Of a stretch of DNA of 64,000 nt, positions 46,349-57,528 are shown one piece after another. The stretch's first letter is position 1. Each line of letters starts with the position of its first letter. Origin of the DNA: Phycisphaera sp. (GTDB lineage: Bacteria > Planctomycetota > Phycisphaerae > Phycisphaerales > SM1A02); the NCBI GenBank assembly GCA_016124975.1, contig WGMP01000028.1:52046-116045 (forward strand), read 5' to 3'. A program made the translations under genes and the position numbers. The notes beneath the pieces are model-generated. The model was not told where the DNA came from, searched no databases, and worked only from the letters and a program-made list of their open reading frames with translations.

Positions 46349-47005
46349 ATGGCCGTCAACCTCCAGTCGCGCGTCATCGACCTGCGCCGCAATCTTCTTT
46401 CCCTCGGCGCGCTCGTCGAGCAGCGGGTGGCGTCGATGGTCGAGGTCGTGCGCGATGGCGATGTGGACCTTGCGCGCAAGATCCGCGCGGGCGATATCGA
46501 GGTCGACGAGATGCAGCTCGCCCTTGAGGCCGAGTGCATGCGCCTGCTCGCCCTCGGGAGCCCCGTTGCGAGCGACCTGCGCCTGATCCTCACCACGATG
46601 CGCGTCTCGAACGAGCTCGAGCGGATCGCCGACATGTGCAAGGGGATCTCGAAGCGCGTCATCCGGCTCGTCGAGGCGGGGAACTACCGCTATCCCGACG
46701 CGCTCGTGCGCATGGCCGAGGGGGCGCTCGCGATGCTGCGCGATGTGCTCGTGGCCTTCTCGAACGGCGACATCAAGCTCTGCCTCGAGATCCGCCGCGC
46801 CGACAACTACATCGACCGCCTGAACCGCGAGGTCGTGCTCTGGGCGCGCGAGTGGATCAAGAGCGAGGTCGACAAGTCGGAGGCCGCGATCGAGCTCCTC
46901 TCGATCGGACAGCGCGTCGAGCGCCTCGCCGACATCGTCACCGCGATCGCGGAAGACACCGTCTTCCTCGTCGAGGGGCGTCTCGTCCGACACGGCGCCG
47001 AATGA
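46349..47005 (+). CDS. phoU: Phosphate signalling regulator PhoU
   Basis: 218 residues, two three-helix bundles with the metal-binding motifs (about residues 90-105, SNELERIADMCKGISKRV, and 185-200, GQRVERLADIVTAIAEDT). It conveys the state of PstSCAB to PhoR. ATG at 46349 has AGGGA upstream. It ends the pst-phoU operon. Confidence 0.93.
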   Translation: MAVNLQSRVIDLRRNLLSLGALVEQRVASMVEVVRDGDVDLARKIRAGDIEVDEMQLALEAECMRLLALGSPVASDLRLILTTMRVSNELERIADMCKGISKRVIRLVEAGNYRYPDALVRMAEGALAMLRDVLVAFSNGDIKLCLEIRRADNYIDRLNREVVLWAREWIKSEVDKSEAAIELLSIGQRVERLADIVTAIAEDTVFLVEGRLVRHGAE

Positions 47006-47090
47006 TCGGACGCTCCGCGCCCGCGCGCGACGGCCTGTGCGGCCTCGACGCGCATCTTTCGCGCGCAACTTGCTGAAAAAGTTCAAGTCC

Positions 47091-47120
47091 TTGGGCACTT
47101 CCTGCGGTGCGGAGTAGACT
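47091..47120 (+). promoter_or_regulatory. Candidate sigma-70-type promoter
   Basis: TTGGGC at 47091-47096 and TAGACT at 47115-47120 with an 18-bp spacer. It lies about 100 bp before the hypothetical gene starting at 47222. Confidence 0.4.
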
Positions 47121-47221
47121 CTTCGCGTGCCGCGTGGCGGAGCCGCGCGCCAGCCTGACACTCACGGAAGACGCGAAGAGAGACTCCGTTGCGCCATCGC
47201 GAGGACCATCATCCGCTGCGC

Positions 47222-47800
47222 ATGCAGGGCCACGGGCTGATTGAGCCCGTGCGTTCGGGGGAGCGGCGTCTCCGCATCGCGACGGACACCCGTCCACGCC
47301 CCGACCCACGCGCGGAGAGGGTCTACCGCCAGGCGGTCGCGCTCGAGATCCTGAGCGCCCGAGAGGCCGTCCGCCAGCGCGCGCTCGACCCGACCGATCC
47401 CCGCTGGGTGCTCGCGGCAGAGACCCAGAAGGCGCTCCAGGGCGCCGTGCTTGCCTTCGAGGATCGCCGCAGGCTCCTGGCGCTCGCGCAGCGCGTGGGA
47501 ATCCGCCCCTTCGACGCGAACCTCATCGTGGCGCTCGTCCAAGACCGCGCCCGCCGCGGCGAGCCGCTCGAGGCCGCCGCCGCGACGATCGCCATGCTTC
47601 CCGCTGGCAGCGGTCCCGTGTCCGCGGAGGCCGTCTCCCCGCAGGCCGTGCCCGCACAGTCTTCGAAGGCCCGGCGCGCCGAGCGCCCTACCGGCCCCGC
47701 TCCCGAGCACCCGAAGGCCGTCGCATGGACCTGGGCCGCCGCGATCGTGGTCGCCTGCCTCGTCGATGCGGCCCTGATCATCTGGATCCTCTTCACCTGA
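47222..47800 (+). CDS. Hypothetical protein with C-terminal membrane anchor
   Basis: 192 residues (a TTG at 47189 would add 11). The middle third is helical (RVYRQAVALEILSAREAVRQ). A Pro/Ala/Ser linker then leads to one C-terminal membrane helix (WAAAIVVACLVDAALIIWIL). No family was recognised. Tail-anchored topology suggests a cytoplasmic domain held at the membrane. It converges on rnc. Confidence 0.6.
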   Translation: MQGHGLIEPVRSGERRLRIATDTRPRPDPRAERVYRQAVALEILSAREAVRQRALDPTDPRWVLAAETQKALQGAVLAFEDRRRLLALAQRVGIRPFDANLIVALVQDRARRGEPLEAAAATIAMLPAGSGPVSAEAVSPQAVPAQSSKARRAERPTGPAPEHPKAVAWTWAAAIVVACLVDAALIIWILFT

Positions 47801-47830
47801 ACAAGCTGGCCCGCCGCGCAGGAGCGCGCG

Positions 47831-48574
47831 TCAGCCGTCGACGACGACGCGGATCTCTCCCGCGTCCGAACGCGCCACGAACCCGAGCTCGACCAGCGCC
47901 TCCAGGGCAGCGAGCTGCTCTGCGGCCTTCTTGCTCGTCGCCTTCGAAGAGGCGAAGCGGCGACCTCCGACCTCGACGCAGACCTCGAAGCACTTCGCGT
48001 GGTCGGGGCCCGCCTCGTCGAGCACCACATAGACGGGAGTGCCGAGCTCGCGCTGCTGCAGCGACTGCTGCAGCACGCTCTTGAAGTTCTGCTGGTGCCC
48101 GAGACGCGCGGACTCGTCGACACGCGCCGCGAGAAGCCGAAGGATGAGCTCGCGCGCTGGATCGAGGCCGCCGTCGAGGTAGACGGCGCCGACGATCGAC
48201 TCGAAAAGCGCGGCGAGGAGCGACTGGGGCAGCACCGCCCGCGAACCCATCCCCTTCCCGAGTTGGACGGCGTCTGCGAGCCCGAGCTCGATCGCGACCT
48301 CTGCGCACACGCGCCTGCTCACCACGTTCGACTTGATCTTGGTCAGCGCGCCCTCGAGGTCGTCGGGGTATCGACGATAGAGGTGCTCGCACACGACGGC
48401 CCCGAGCACGGCGTCGCCGAGGAACTCGAGGCGCTCGTTGCTCTCCTGCCGCGACGACGCCACCGATGCGTGGACGAGGGCGCGCGCGAGGAGCGTGGAG
48501 TCCTGAAACCGATAACCGATGCGCTGCTCGACGACATCGAGCCCGACCGCTTCATCCATGGGTGTTCGGACCAA
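47831..48574 (-). CDS. rnc: Ribonuclease III
   Basis: 247 residues. Catalytic signature NERLEFLGDAVL at 46-57, the second acidic site ALFESIVGAVYLDGG, and a C-terminal double-stranded RNA-binding domain (VVLDEAGPDHAKCFEVCVEV, KKAAEQLAALEAL). Cuts double-stranded RNA in rRNA and mRNA processing. Transcribed divergently from rpmH. Confidence 0.96.
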   Translation of the reverse strand: MVRTPMDEAVGLDVVEQRIGYRFQDSTLLARALVHASVASSRQESNERLEFLGDAVLGAVVCEHLYRRYPDDLEGALTKIKSNVVSRRVCAEVAIELGLADAVQLGKGMGSRAVLPQSLLAALFESIVGAVYLDGGLDPARELILRLLAARVDESARLGHQQNFKSVLQQSLQQRELGTPVYVVLDEAGPDHAKCFEVCVEVGGRRFASSKATSKKAAEQLAALEALVELGFVARSDAGEIRVVVDG

Positions 48575-48790
48575 AGTCCGTCCTTCTGGCGCGAAGCTGG
48601 CGCTCCAGCCGTCGCGTCCGACGCGGCGGCTGGAGGACTGGCATCGCGCAGCGGAACCCTACCCGCGGCGGAGCGGGCGTGCGAGGCAGAGAGACGCGGA
48701 TTCCCGAAGCCGTCCGCCTCGCGGCCTCGCAACCCGCAAACTCGTGCGAGACCGTTCCGAGGACCTCCCCCTCCCGATCGCGCCGTCTGC

Positions 48791-48819
48791 TTGCGCGGAA
48801 CGGCAGGCCTTGCTAGACT
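48791..48819 (+). promoter_or_regulatory. Promoter of rpmH
   Basis: TTGCGC at 48791-48796 and TAGACT at 48814-48819 with an ideal 17-bp spacer. It lies 24 bp before the rpmH start codon, the best sigma-70-like promoter in the window. The rest of 48575-48790 shows nothing recognisable. Confidence 0.6.
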
Positions 48820-48843
48820 CGCCGATCCCCCGAAGAGGACGCC

Positions 48844-48978
48844 ATGCATTACCCGCACAAGATCAGCCGCATCAAGAAGGTCCGAGCCACTGGCTTCCGC
48901 AAGCGCATGTCGACGCGCAAGGGCCGCAAGATCATCAACTCGAAGCGCCGTCTCGGCCGCGCGATTCGCGTGCGCTGA
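48844..48978 (+). CDS. rpmH: Large ribosomal subunit protein bL34
   Basis: 44 residues, strongly basic, with the L34 core (ATGFRKRMSTRKGRKIINSK then RRLGRAIRVR). The start MHYPHKISRIKK differs from the proteobacterial MKRT form and resembles planctomycetal L34. A promoter lies just upstream and a terminator follows, so it is a single-gene transcript. rnpA, its usual neighbour, is not next to it. Confidence 0.92.
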   Translation: MHYPHKISRIKKVRATGFRKRMSTRKGRKIINSKRRLGRAIRVR

Positions 48979-49061
48979 CGCCCGCTTCGTCGTGAGGCCG
49001 CGCTCTGCAGATCGATTCGGTCTGCGCGCGGGTTCCGTCGCACGCTTCTTCGAGCGTCCCC

Positions 49062-49091
49062 CACGCCGCCTTTCGGGCGGCGTGTTTCTTT
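49062..49091 (+). terminator. Rho-independent terminator of rpmH
   Basis: A 9-bp stem (49062-49070 with 49076-49084), loop TTTCG, then TTTCTTTG. About 85 bp beyond the rpmH stop. Confidence 0.8.
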
Positions 49092-49191
49092 GACACGGCC
49101 GTGCCACGGACAAGCGGGAACGCCGGCCGAGAGAATTGCCGCACGGGGGGCGACTGGCCGCCGAGGTTCAGACTCCAGTACCCTCGCCCGC

Positions 49192-49728
49192 ATGGCGGAC
49201 CCGATCGCGCGTCACCTTGTACTGATCGGTCTCCGCGCCTCGGGGAAGTCGACCGTGGGGAGGCGCCTCGCCGCCGAGTTCGGCGTGCCGTTCGCAGACC
49301 TCGACGACCGCACCGCCGCCCTGCTCGGCGCCGCCTCCGTGGGCGACGCATTCCGATCGGTCGGTGAGCGGCGTTTCCGTGACGCGGAGTCCGAGGCGCT
49401 GCGCACGGCCCTTGCCGAGGCGCCGCAGATCATCGCGCTTGGTGGCGGCACGCCGACGGCCCCTGGCGCCGCAGCCGCGCTCGCCGCCGCGCGCGACGCC
49501 GGGCGCGCCGTGATTGTGTTTCTCGACCCGGCGACAGACACGCTCGCTGCGCGGCTCGCGCACGACGCGGGCGACCGACCGAGCCTCACGGGGCGCGGCG
49601 TTGTCGAGGAGATCGAGGAGATCGCGAGGATGCGGCGCCCGCTCTACGCGGCGCTCGCGGACTTCGTCTTCACGGGCGAGGTCGACTCGGTCATGATCAG
49701 GGGCGCCGTCTTCGGCTCAGGCCGCTGA
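49192..49728 (+). CDS. aroK: Shikimate kinase
   Basis: 178 residues. Walker A GLRASGKST at 13-21, the DLDD motif and the shikimate-binding GGGTP motif (IIALGGGTPTAP). The lid RPSLTGRG and the ARMRRPLYAALADFVF tail are present. It phosphorylates shikimate in aromatic amino acid synthesis. Its last 85 bp overlap the end of the convergent PilZ gene. Confidence 0.92.
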   Translation: MADPIARHLVLIGLRASGKSTVGRRLAAEFGVPFADLDDRTAALLGAASVGDAFRSVGERRFRDAESEALRTALAEAPQIIALGGGTPTAPGAAAALAAARDAGRAVIVFLDPATDTLAARLAHDAGDRPSLTGRGVVEEIEEIARMRRPLYAALADFVFTGEVDSVMIRGAVFGSGR

Positions 49729-50180
49729 TCGGGCGCGCGGCGCAGCCACTTCTGCGCGAGGTAGCGCTCGAGGGTCGCCTTCGCGCCCTCGCCGAAACTC
49801 TCGAACTCGACCGCCATGCGGCGCGGGCCCGGGTCGTCGAGCTCGTCGAACACGCGCACGATGCGGCCGTTGGCGCGGATCTCCTCCTCGCAGCCGGGCA
49901 GCGTGAGCTCGATCTCGACCGCCGCGTTGCGGCGCAGCGGCCTGTCGAGCTCGAAGCGAAGCCCGCCCATGCTGACTTCGTAGACATGCCCATCGAGCGG
50001 GCGGCGCGCGAAGCCCTTGCGGCCATGACCCGCCGCGGGGCGCACGGTCACGCTCGAGTACATCGGGTCGACCGTGAAGCGCGGCGTCTCGCGCCGCTCC
50101 TCGGCGTCCGAGCGTGCGAGCCCCGGCAGCGCGTGCGCCGGGAGGTCGTCTGCGGGGGGATTGATGCTGTCGCGTGCCAT
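49644..50180 (-). CDS. PilZ domain protein
   Basis: 178 residues. PilZ signatures: RRETPRF (arginine motif) near residue 30 and the later VYEVSMGGLRFELDRPL with the S-x-x-G motif, then the VRVFDELDDPGPRRMAVEFE strand. PilZ domains bind cyclic di-GMP. No attached domain; the C-terminal 30 residues are unstructured and lie in the overlap with aroK. ATG at 50180 is chosen over one at 50237. Confidence 0.8.
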   Translation of the reverse strand: MARDSINPPADDLPAHALPGLARSDAEERRETPRFTVDPMYSSVTVRPAAGHGRKGFARRPLDGHVYEVSMGGLRFELDRPLRRNAAVEIELTLPGCEEEIRANGRIVRVFDELDDPGPRRMAVEFESFGEGAKATLERYLAQKWLRRAPDQRPEPKTAPLIMTESTSPVKTKSASAA

Positions 50181-50279
50181 GCGGATGGGCTCTGGGCGGT
50201 GCGTTCCTCCATGGAGCGCCGCGCCACTCCCACCCATCGGTGATCGGTTCGCGGAACTGCAGGAAAAACCGCCTCAACC

Positions 50280-50335
50280 CGCAGACCCCGACCCGCAGAC
50301 CTCGACCCCCAGACCCCGACCCGCAGACCTCGACC
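50280..50335. repeat. 14-bp tandem repeat, four copies, upstream of ilvC
   Basis: Four consecutive 14-bp units (50280, 50294, 50308, 50322) of the form cgcagacc(c/t)cgacc, alternating two variants, with a degenerate fifth. It lies in the gap between the divergent PilZ and ilvC genes. Confidence 0.8.
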
Positions 50336-50383
50336 CGCCAACCCCCTGCGGGGCTGCAGGAACGGGCTGCTATCCTCGCCGCC

Positions 50384-51433
50384 ATGCCCGAAGGCGAAGC
50401 TCCGAGCGGCCGCACGGCGGCCCACCACGCCCCCGCCGCACCGATCCTGACCGCGGCGGACGCCCCGCTCGGTCCGCTCGTCGGGAAGACGATCGCCGTC
50501 CTCGGCTACGGCAACCAGGGCCGCGCCCACGCGCTCAACCTGCGGGACTCGGGGCTCTCCGTCGTCGTCGGAGGCCGCCCTGGGTCCGCAAGGGTCGAAC
50601 TCGCGCGGAGCGAAGGCTTCGAGGCGGGCACGCTCGCGGAGGCCGCGGCGCGCGCAGACCTCGCGATCCTCGCGCTCCCCGACCAGGCGCAGCCCGCAGC
50701 GTGGGCGAAGTGGATCGAGGACGCGCTCCCGAAGGGCGCCGTCGTCGGCTTCGTGCACGGGTTCGCGATCCGCTTTGGGTTCATCGCGCCGCGCGAGGAT
50801 CTCGGCGTGGTGCTCGTCGCGCCGAAGGGCCCTGGTGCCACGGTGCGCGCACGGTTCGAGGAAGGCCTCGGCATTCCAGCGCTTGTCGCGGTCGAGCGTG
50901 AGAACGCGGCACGCACGGCGCGCGCGTTCGCCCTCGCGTGGGGCGCGGGCATCGGCTGCGCGCGCAGCGGGCTCATCGAGGCGACATTCGCAGCGGAGGC
51001 CGAGAGCGACCTCTTCGGCGAGCAGGCCGTCCTCTGCGGCGGGCTTCTCGCGCTCGTCCACGAGTCCTACGCGCTGCTCGTCGAGGCGGGCTACTCCCCC
51101 GAGGTCGCCTACATCGAGTGCTGCCACGAGGTGAAGCAGGTCGCGGACCTCCTCTACGCGCGAGGCCCCGACGGCATGCGGCGCGCGATTTCGGACACTG
51201 CGGAGTTCGGCGCGTTCGTCGCCGAGGAGGCGCTCGTCGACGGGCACCTGCGCGCGAAGCTGCGCGCGCTCCTTGCCGATGTGCGGAGCGGCGCGTTCGC
51301 GAGGCGGTTCATGGACGACTACGGGCGCGGGCACCCGGCGTTCACTGCGTGGCGCACGGCCGCGAGCGCGCACCCGATCGAAGCGGCGAGCGCGCGCGTG
51401 CGGGCGCTCATGCCGTGGCTGCGCGATGCCTGA
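50384..51433 (+). CDS. ilvC: Ketol-acid reductoisomerase (class I)
   Basis: 349 residues. Rossmann motif VLGYGNQGRAHALNLRDSG; catalytic lysine in VLVAPKGPGATVR; magnesium ligands in SDLFGEQAVLCGG and YIECCHEVK; serine in AISDTAEFG. It makes dihydroxy acids in valine/isoleucine synthesis using NAD(P)H. No other ilv genes are nearby. ATG at 50384; a 14-bp tandem array precedes the gene. Confidence 0.93.
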   Translation: MPEGEAPSGRTAAHHAPAAPILTAADAPLGPLVGKTIAVLGYGNQGRAHALNLRDSGLSVVVGGRPGSARVELARSEGFEAGTLAEAAARADLAILALPDQAQPAAWAKWIEDALPKGAVVGFVHGFAIRFGFIAPREDLGVVLVAPKGPGATVRARFEEGLGIPALVAVERENAARTARAFALAWGAGIGCARSGLIEATFAAEAESDLFGEQAVLCGGLLALVHESYALLVEAGYSPEVAYIECCHEVKQVADLLYARGPDGMRRAISDTAEFGAFVAEEALVDGHLRAKLRALLADVRSGAFARRFMDDYGRGHPAFTAWRTAASAHPIEAASARVRALMPWLRDA

Positions 51434-51488
51434 TGCCGCGGGGCGCGATGCGTGATGGCGCGGGCGATGCCCCGCCGATAGACCACCC

Positions 51489-52349
51489 GTGACGATTCTC
51501 GACGCGATCATCCTCGGCCTCGTGGAAGGCATCACCGAGTACCTCCCCGTCAGCTCGACGGGGCATCTCATCATCGCAAGCTGGCTGCTCGGCCTCCTCG
51601 ACGACCCCGCGCGGAAGCCCGCGATCGACAGCTTCAATGTGATCATCCAGGGCGGCGCGATCCTCGCGGTGCTCGGGCTCTACTGGCCACGCGTGCAATT
51701 GATGCTGAAGGGCCTTGTGGGACGCGACGCGAACGGGCTCGCACTCTTCGCGAAGCTCGTCGTCGCGTTCCTGCCCGCGGCGGTTCTTGGCGTCCTCATC
51801 GACGACTGGATCGAGGAGCGCCTCTTCCGCCCCGTGCCCGTGCTGATGGCCCTCGGCGGCGGCGGGCTTCTCCTCCTGATCCTCGCGCCATGGATCAAGA
51901 CCCTCGTGAAGCGCGAGGCGGGCGAGCGCGACGACTTCGCGCAGCTCACGATGCTGCACGCCTTCGCGATCGGCTGCATGCAGTGCATCGCGATGTGGCC
52001 CGGGACCTCGCGCTCGATGATGACGATCCTTGGCGGGATCCTCTTCGGGCTCTCGCCCCGTCGCGCGGCGGAGTTCAGCTTCCTGCTCGGCCTTCCGACC
52101 CTCGGGGGCGCGTGCGTCTACAAGCTGGCCAAGGCGGGGCGCGACGACCCTGCAGCGTTCATCGCGTCGCTCGGCGGGCCCGTGCCGCCCGCGGTCGGCA
52201 TCGTGGTGGCCGCGTTCTCCGCGGCGCTCGCCATCAAGTGGCTCGTCGGCTACCTCTCGAAGGGCGGCATGGCCGTCTTCGGCTGGTGGCGCGTGGCCGT
52301 GGCGATCGCGCTCGGGGCCGCGATCTTCGGCGGCCATGTGACGCTCTGA
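51489..52349 (+). CDS. uppP: Undecaprenyl-diphosphatase UppP
   Basis: 286 residues, about eight membrane helices. Family motifs: LGLVEGITEYLPVSSTGHLI near the N-terminus and CIAMWPGTSRSMMTILGGIL in the middle. It dephosphorylates undecaprenyl diphosphate, recycling the carrier for cell-wall and polysaccharide synthesis. GTG start. A terminator hairpin follows. Confidence 0.95.
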   Translation: MTILDAIILGLVEGITEYLPVSSTGHLIIASWLLGLLDDPARKPAIDSFNVIIQGGAILAVLGLYWPRVQLMLKGLVGRDANGLALFAKLVVAFLPAAVLGVLIDDWIEERLFRPVPVLMALGGGGLLLLILAPWIKTLVKREAGERDDFAQLTMLHAFAIGCMQCIAMWPGTSRSMMTILGGILFGLSPRRAAEFSFLLGLPTLGGACVYKLAKAGRDDPAAFIASLGGPVPPAVGIVVAAFSAALAIKWLVGYLSKGGMAVFGWWRVAVAIALGAAIFGGHVTL

Positions 52350-52384
52350 CGGCGCGGCGCGCGGAAGACCAACGGTAAAACCGA

Positions 52385-52418
52385 CACGGCTCCGCCGGGC
52401 GAACCCGACGGAGCCGTG
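52385..52418. terminator. Hairpin downstream of uppP
   Basis: A 10-bp stem (52385-52394 with 52409-52418), 14-nt loop, followed by CTTTCC. The rest of the 325-bp gap (52419-52653) shows no gene; an 8-bp inverted pair GGAAACCG/CGGTTTCC lies at 52493-52500 and 52557-52564. Confidence 0.6.
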
Positions 52419-52653
52419 CTTTCCGATTGTCTGCCGCGAGGGAACGGCAGGAAGTCAAACGCGCTGGGCCGGCTTGAGGGCGCCGAACCTTGGAAACCGC
52501 GACTCACCCGAACCGATGGGAAGGGAGTGAGGGAAGGGAGGTCGATCCGAGGATCACGGTTTCCGCAGCGCGAAAAGGGCTGCTGACACGAGCCGAAGCG
52601 CAAACGGCGGTGCGAACCTGTCACGCTTTCTCGGAAAATCGCGAAATCCGCGG

Positions 52654-52673
52654 GGCGCCCTCCGCACGGCGCC
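52654..52673 (-). terminator. Hairpin just after the PEP-CTERM gene
   Basis: 6-bp stem (GGCGCC twice, 52654-52659 with 52668-52673) directly after the stop codon at 52675 on the minus strand. A weak terminator at best. Confidence 0.4.
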
Positions 52674-52674
52674 A

Positions 52675-53391
52675 TTATCGGCGACGCGAGCGACGCACCA
52701 TGCCGAAGGCCCCGAGGAGCGCGGCCGCCGCGGGCGCGGGCACGAACGACACCTGGAAGTTGTCGACGGCGACATTCATGCCTGCGTCGTTCACGATGCC
52801 GATGTCGTATACCGACCAGCCCGCGAGCGCGGTCTGGATCTCGCCCCAGGTCTTGTAGCCCGTGTACGCCTGCGCGCCGAAGTCGGCCGAGTAGAAGGCC
52901 GAACCCGTCGGAGCCGCAAGGTAGTTGCCCGTCGAGTTCCACTCGCCCGCCGTCTGGTCGGCGAGCAAGTACGAGAGGTCGAAGAGGAGCGAGCCGCTGA
53001 TGTCGCCCTGCGCGGTCGGGGCGTAGACATACATGTTCACGCGGAAGCCGCCGCCGAGGCCGCCGTCCGCGCGGTACCAGTCGAAGCTGACGCCCGTGAT
53101 GTCGGAGAGGAGCGCGCCCTCCTGCCCCGCCCAGCCGCCGACGCCTGCGTTGCCAGACCAGTTCATGCCGAGTTCCCCTGCGGCGGTGCCAAAGAAGTAC
53201 GAGAAGCTGTTGGGCGCCGTCGCGTCGAGGATGGCGACATTCGAGCGGCCCCCGACGGAGCCGAAGGTGACGCCATCCGTCCGCGACGATGCGATGTCGA
53301 GGGTTGTCGTCTGCTGTGCCGCCGCGGGGAGAGCGCAGAGAGCGAGTGCGGAAAGGGCGAGCGACGCAACGATCGGGTTCTGACGCGACAT
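52675..53391 (-). CDS. PEP-CTERM-type secreted protein
   Basis: 238 residues. Signal peptide (MSRQNPIVASLALSALALCA, cleavage near residue 25), a beta-rich body with aromatic and Gly-rich strands, and a C-terminal sorting tail: VPAPAAAALLGAFGMVRR then basic residues. This fits the exosortase-processed PEP-CTERM class with P-A-P in place of P-E-P. It would be anchored or released at the surface; role unknown. ATG at 53391 has GGAGG 4 nt upstream. No exosortase gene is in the window. Confidence 0.75.
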   Translation of the reverse strand: MSRQNPIVASLALSALALCALPAAAQQTTTLDIASSRTDGVTFGSVGGRSNVAILDATAPNSFSYFFGTAAGELGMNWSGNAGVGGWAGQEGALLSDITGVSFDWYRADGGLGGGFRVNMYVYAPTAQGDISGSLLFDLSYLLADQTAGEWNSTGNYLAAPTGSAFYSADFGAQAYTGYKTWGEIQTALAGWSVYDIGIVNDAGMNVAVDNFQVSFVPAPAAAALLGAFGMVRRSRRR

Positions 53392-53584
53392 AGGGCCTCC
53401 GGGAAGTGGGTTGTCTCGAGCGTGCACCACGCGTGCGACAGCCGCCGACGGTTCGGACGACGCCACCGCACGAGCGGTAGAAAGACGCGGCGGGCGCAGG
53501 AATGCCCAACCATCAGCGGAGACGAAAAAGCGAAGGCTCGTCTGTCACCCGAACGAGGGATTCGCCGCAAGTCGACGGGTAGGG

Positions 53585-54094
53585 CTACGCCATCTCGGCG
53601 TAGGAAGTGCCGATCGGCTCGCCGAGCGCGCTTCGGAAGTGGGCGACCAGCGCCTCCACTTCGTGGCGGAGGCGCGTGGGCTCGTCGCCGGGGCCGCAGA
53701 CACCCTCGAGTTCGAAGAAGTCGCCGAGCCCCGAGACCGAATCGAAGTGGATGCGCACGGAACCGAGCGTCCAGAGCTCGCGCGTCTTCACGATGACGCC
53801 GCGCACGGTGCGGTCAAGGTCGGGCCAGCGCACGGCGACCTGGGCGTCGTCGAGCCGCGTCCAGAGCGAGGTGCGCGAGAGCACGCTGTCGGCGCGGAGG
53901 TACCAGATCCACTCGGTGCGAGGTTCGCCGCCCGCCAGGTCGCGCTCGGTGCGACGCTTGAGGCGCCCCTCGGGAACCGCGACATACTCGTCGCGCTGCT
54001 CGAGCACGCGCTCGAGGCGCGCACCGACGACAAGCGCAATGGCGCGCGCGGCGCGGAGATCGCGGAGCTCGGACTTGAACTCGATGTTGCGCAT
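53585..54094 (-). CDS. CYTH domain protein
   Basis: 169 residues. Starts MRNIEFKSELRDLRAARAIA, matching CYTH domains in which alternating acidic and basic residues line a tunnel. Later basic strands (VPEGRLKRRTERD, VRGVIVKTRELW) and acidic strands (RIHFDSVSGLGDFFELEG) fit. The family includes inorganic triphosphatases and class IV adenylate cyclases. ATG at 54094 has GGAG upstream. The gap to the PEP-CTERM gene is empty. Confidence 0.75.
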   Translation of the reverse strand: MRNIEFKSELRDLRAARAIALVVGARLERVLEQRDEYVAVPEGRLKRRTERDLAGGEPRTEWIWYLRADSVLSRTSLWTRLDDAQVAVRWPDLDRTVRGVIVKTRELWTLGSVRIHFDSVSGLGDFFELEGVCGPGDEPTRLRHEVEALVAHFRSALGEPIGTSYAEMA

Positions 54095-54110
54095 GCGGTT
54101 CTCCGAAGGA

Positions 54111-54662
54111 CTACGGGGCGTCTCCCGCACGGAGCACGGCGTCGCGCGCGGCGCGGGCGGCATCCCCCGTCTGGAGCGGGAGCCCCGCCTTCACCCGCGC
54201 GAGCTGGCGCTCGGCCTCAAGGCGATCGGCCACCTCGAGCATCAGTTCGGGCCTCGTTGCGTACGGCGTCAGGCGATAGACGCACCACACGCCAGCGGTA
54301 CCCCCGCCCGGCTTGAACTGCTCGGCCGCGAACCAGACGGCGCGGTTGAGGCCACCAGGGTCGATCTCGACGAGGTCCGAGACCGAAGCAAACGCCATGG
54401 GCGGCTCCGCCGCATCGGCGCCGTCGAACAGCACCCTGAAGAAGATCCGATCGCTTGGCAGGCCCTTGACGGGAAGGATGACCTGCTCGAGCCGCACATC
54501 CAAGCGGCCGTCACCCGCGCCGGTCGTGGCCACCGCGAGCGGGAACACCTGGCTTCGTGCGAACATGTTGCCGCCGAGGAACCACACGAGGAGCGCCGCA
54601 AGCGCGACGAACACCGCCAGGCGGAGCGCGAGATTTCGGAAGCCGAGAAGGACCTGCGACAC
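54111..54662 (-). CDS. Hypothetical protein with N-terminal membrane helix
   Basis: 183 residues. One membrane segment at about 9-30 (LALRLAVFVALAALLVWFLG), then an extracytoplasmic beta-rich part (RLDVRLEQVILPVKGLPSDR) and a C-terminal charged helix. No family recognised. GTG start 12 bp after ligA, and 16 bp before the CYTH gene, so it is probably part of a ligA operon. Confidence 0.6.
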   Translation of the reverse strand: MSQVLLGFRNLALRLAVFVALAALLVWFLGGNMFARSQVFPLAVATTGAGDGRLDVRLEQVILPVKGLPSDRIFFRVLFDGADAAEPPMAFASVSDLVEIDPGGLNRAVWFAAEQFKPGGGTAGVWCVYRLTPYATRPELMLEVADRLEAERQLARVKAGLPLQTGDAARAARDAVLRAGDAP

Positions 54663-54674
54663 GGGATGAACAGT

Positions 54675-57175
<2,501 letters not shown>

Positions 57176-57264
57176 GCCGACCGGGGCCGACCGTACTCGG
57201 ACGGGGCTCGCCCCGCGCCACCTTGGTGCGCTTCACGCTCGCCGGCGCCGCGCGCCCACGACGA

Positions 57265-57488
57265 CGGAGCGCAGCGAAGTCGGAGCGCTTGGCGATGGAG
57301 TCGCGTCATGTTTCGTGTGGCACTATCCCCTGCGAAGCAGGGGTAGTGGCGGCCACGCACGCAGGCTGGGCGCAAAGCCTGCAGTCCGAACGCCCAGTTT
57401 GCGTTCGATGCCGCCATCACCAGAGGTGATGCCACACGACACAGGTCGCGACGCCGCACGCAAACTGCTCGCGCTTCGCTGCGCTCCG
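57265..57488. repeat. Nested inverted-repeat element, 224 bp
   Basis: Perfect 15-bp outer arms (57265-57279 with 57474-57488) enclose 22-bp inner arms with 3 mismatches (57300-57321 with 57431-57452). Inside are four hairpins: 57321-57348 (CACTA/TAGTG with a CCCCTGC/GCAGGGG stem), about 57361-57382 (GCAGGC/GCCTGC), 57388-57406 (GAACGC/GCGTTC) and 57417-57430 (ATCACC/GGTGAT). Two loops are complementary (TGGGCG with CGCCCA). It fills the gap between the FmdB-like gene and the isomerase; it could be a structured RNA, a MITE or a dispersed palindrome. The rest of 57176-57528 has no gene. Confidence 0.7.
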
Positions 57489-57528
57489 CGCTCGGAACCG
57501 CTTCTGGACGCGCGTCCGGCGCACCCGC

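Noticed and set aside
57317..57331. Second sigma-54 promoter (TGGCAC followed by CCTGC)
   Set aside because: GG and GC are 11 bases apart instead of 10 and the site lies inside the nested inverted repeat.
57265..57488. Integron attC site or tRNA-like element
   Set aside because: No GTTRRRY core at the arm ends, no integrase gene, and the stem pattern does not form a tRNA cloverleaf.
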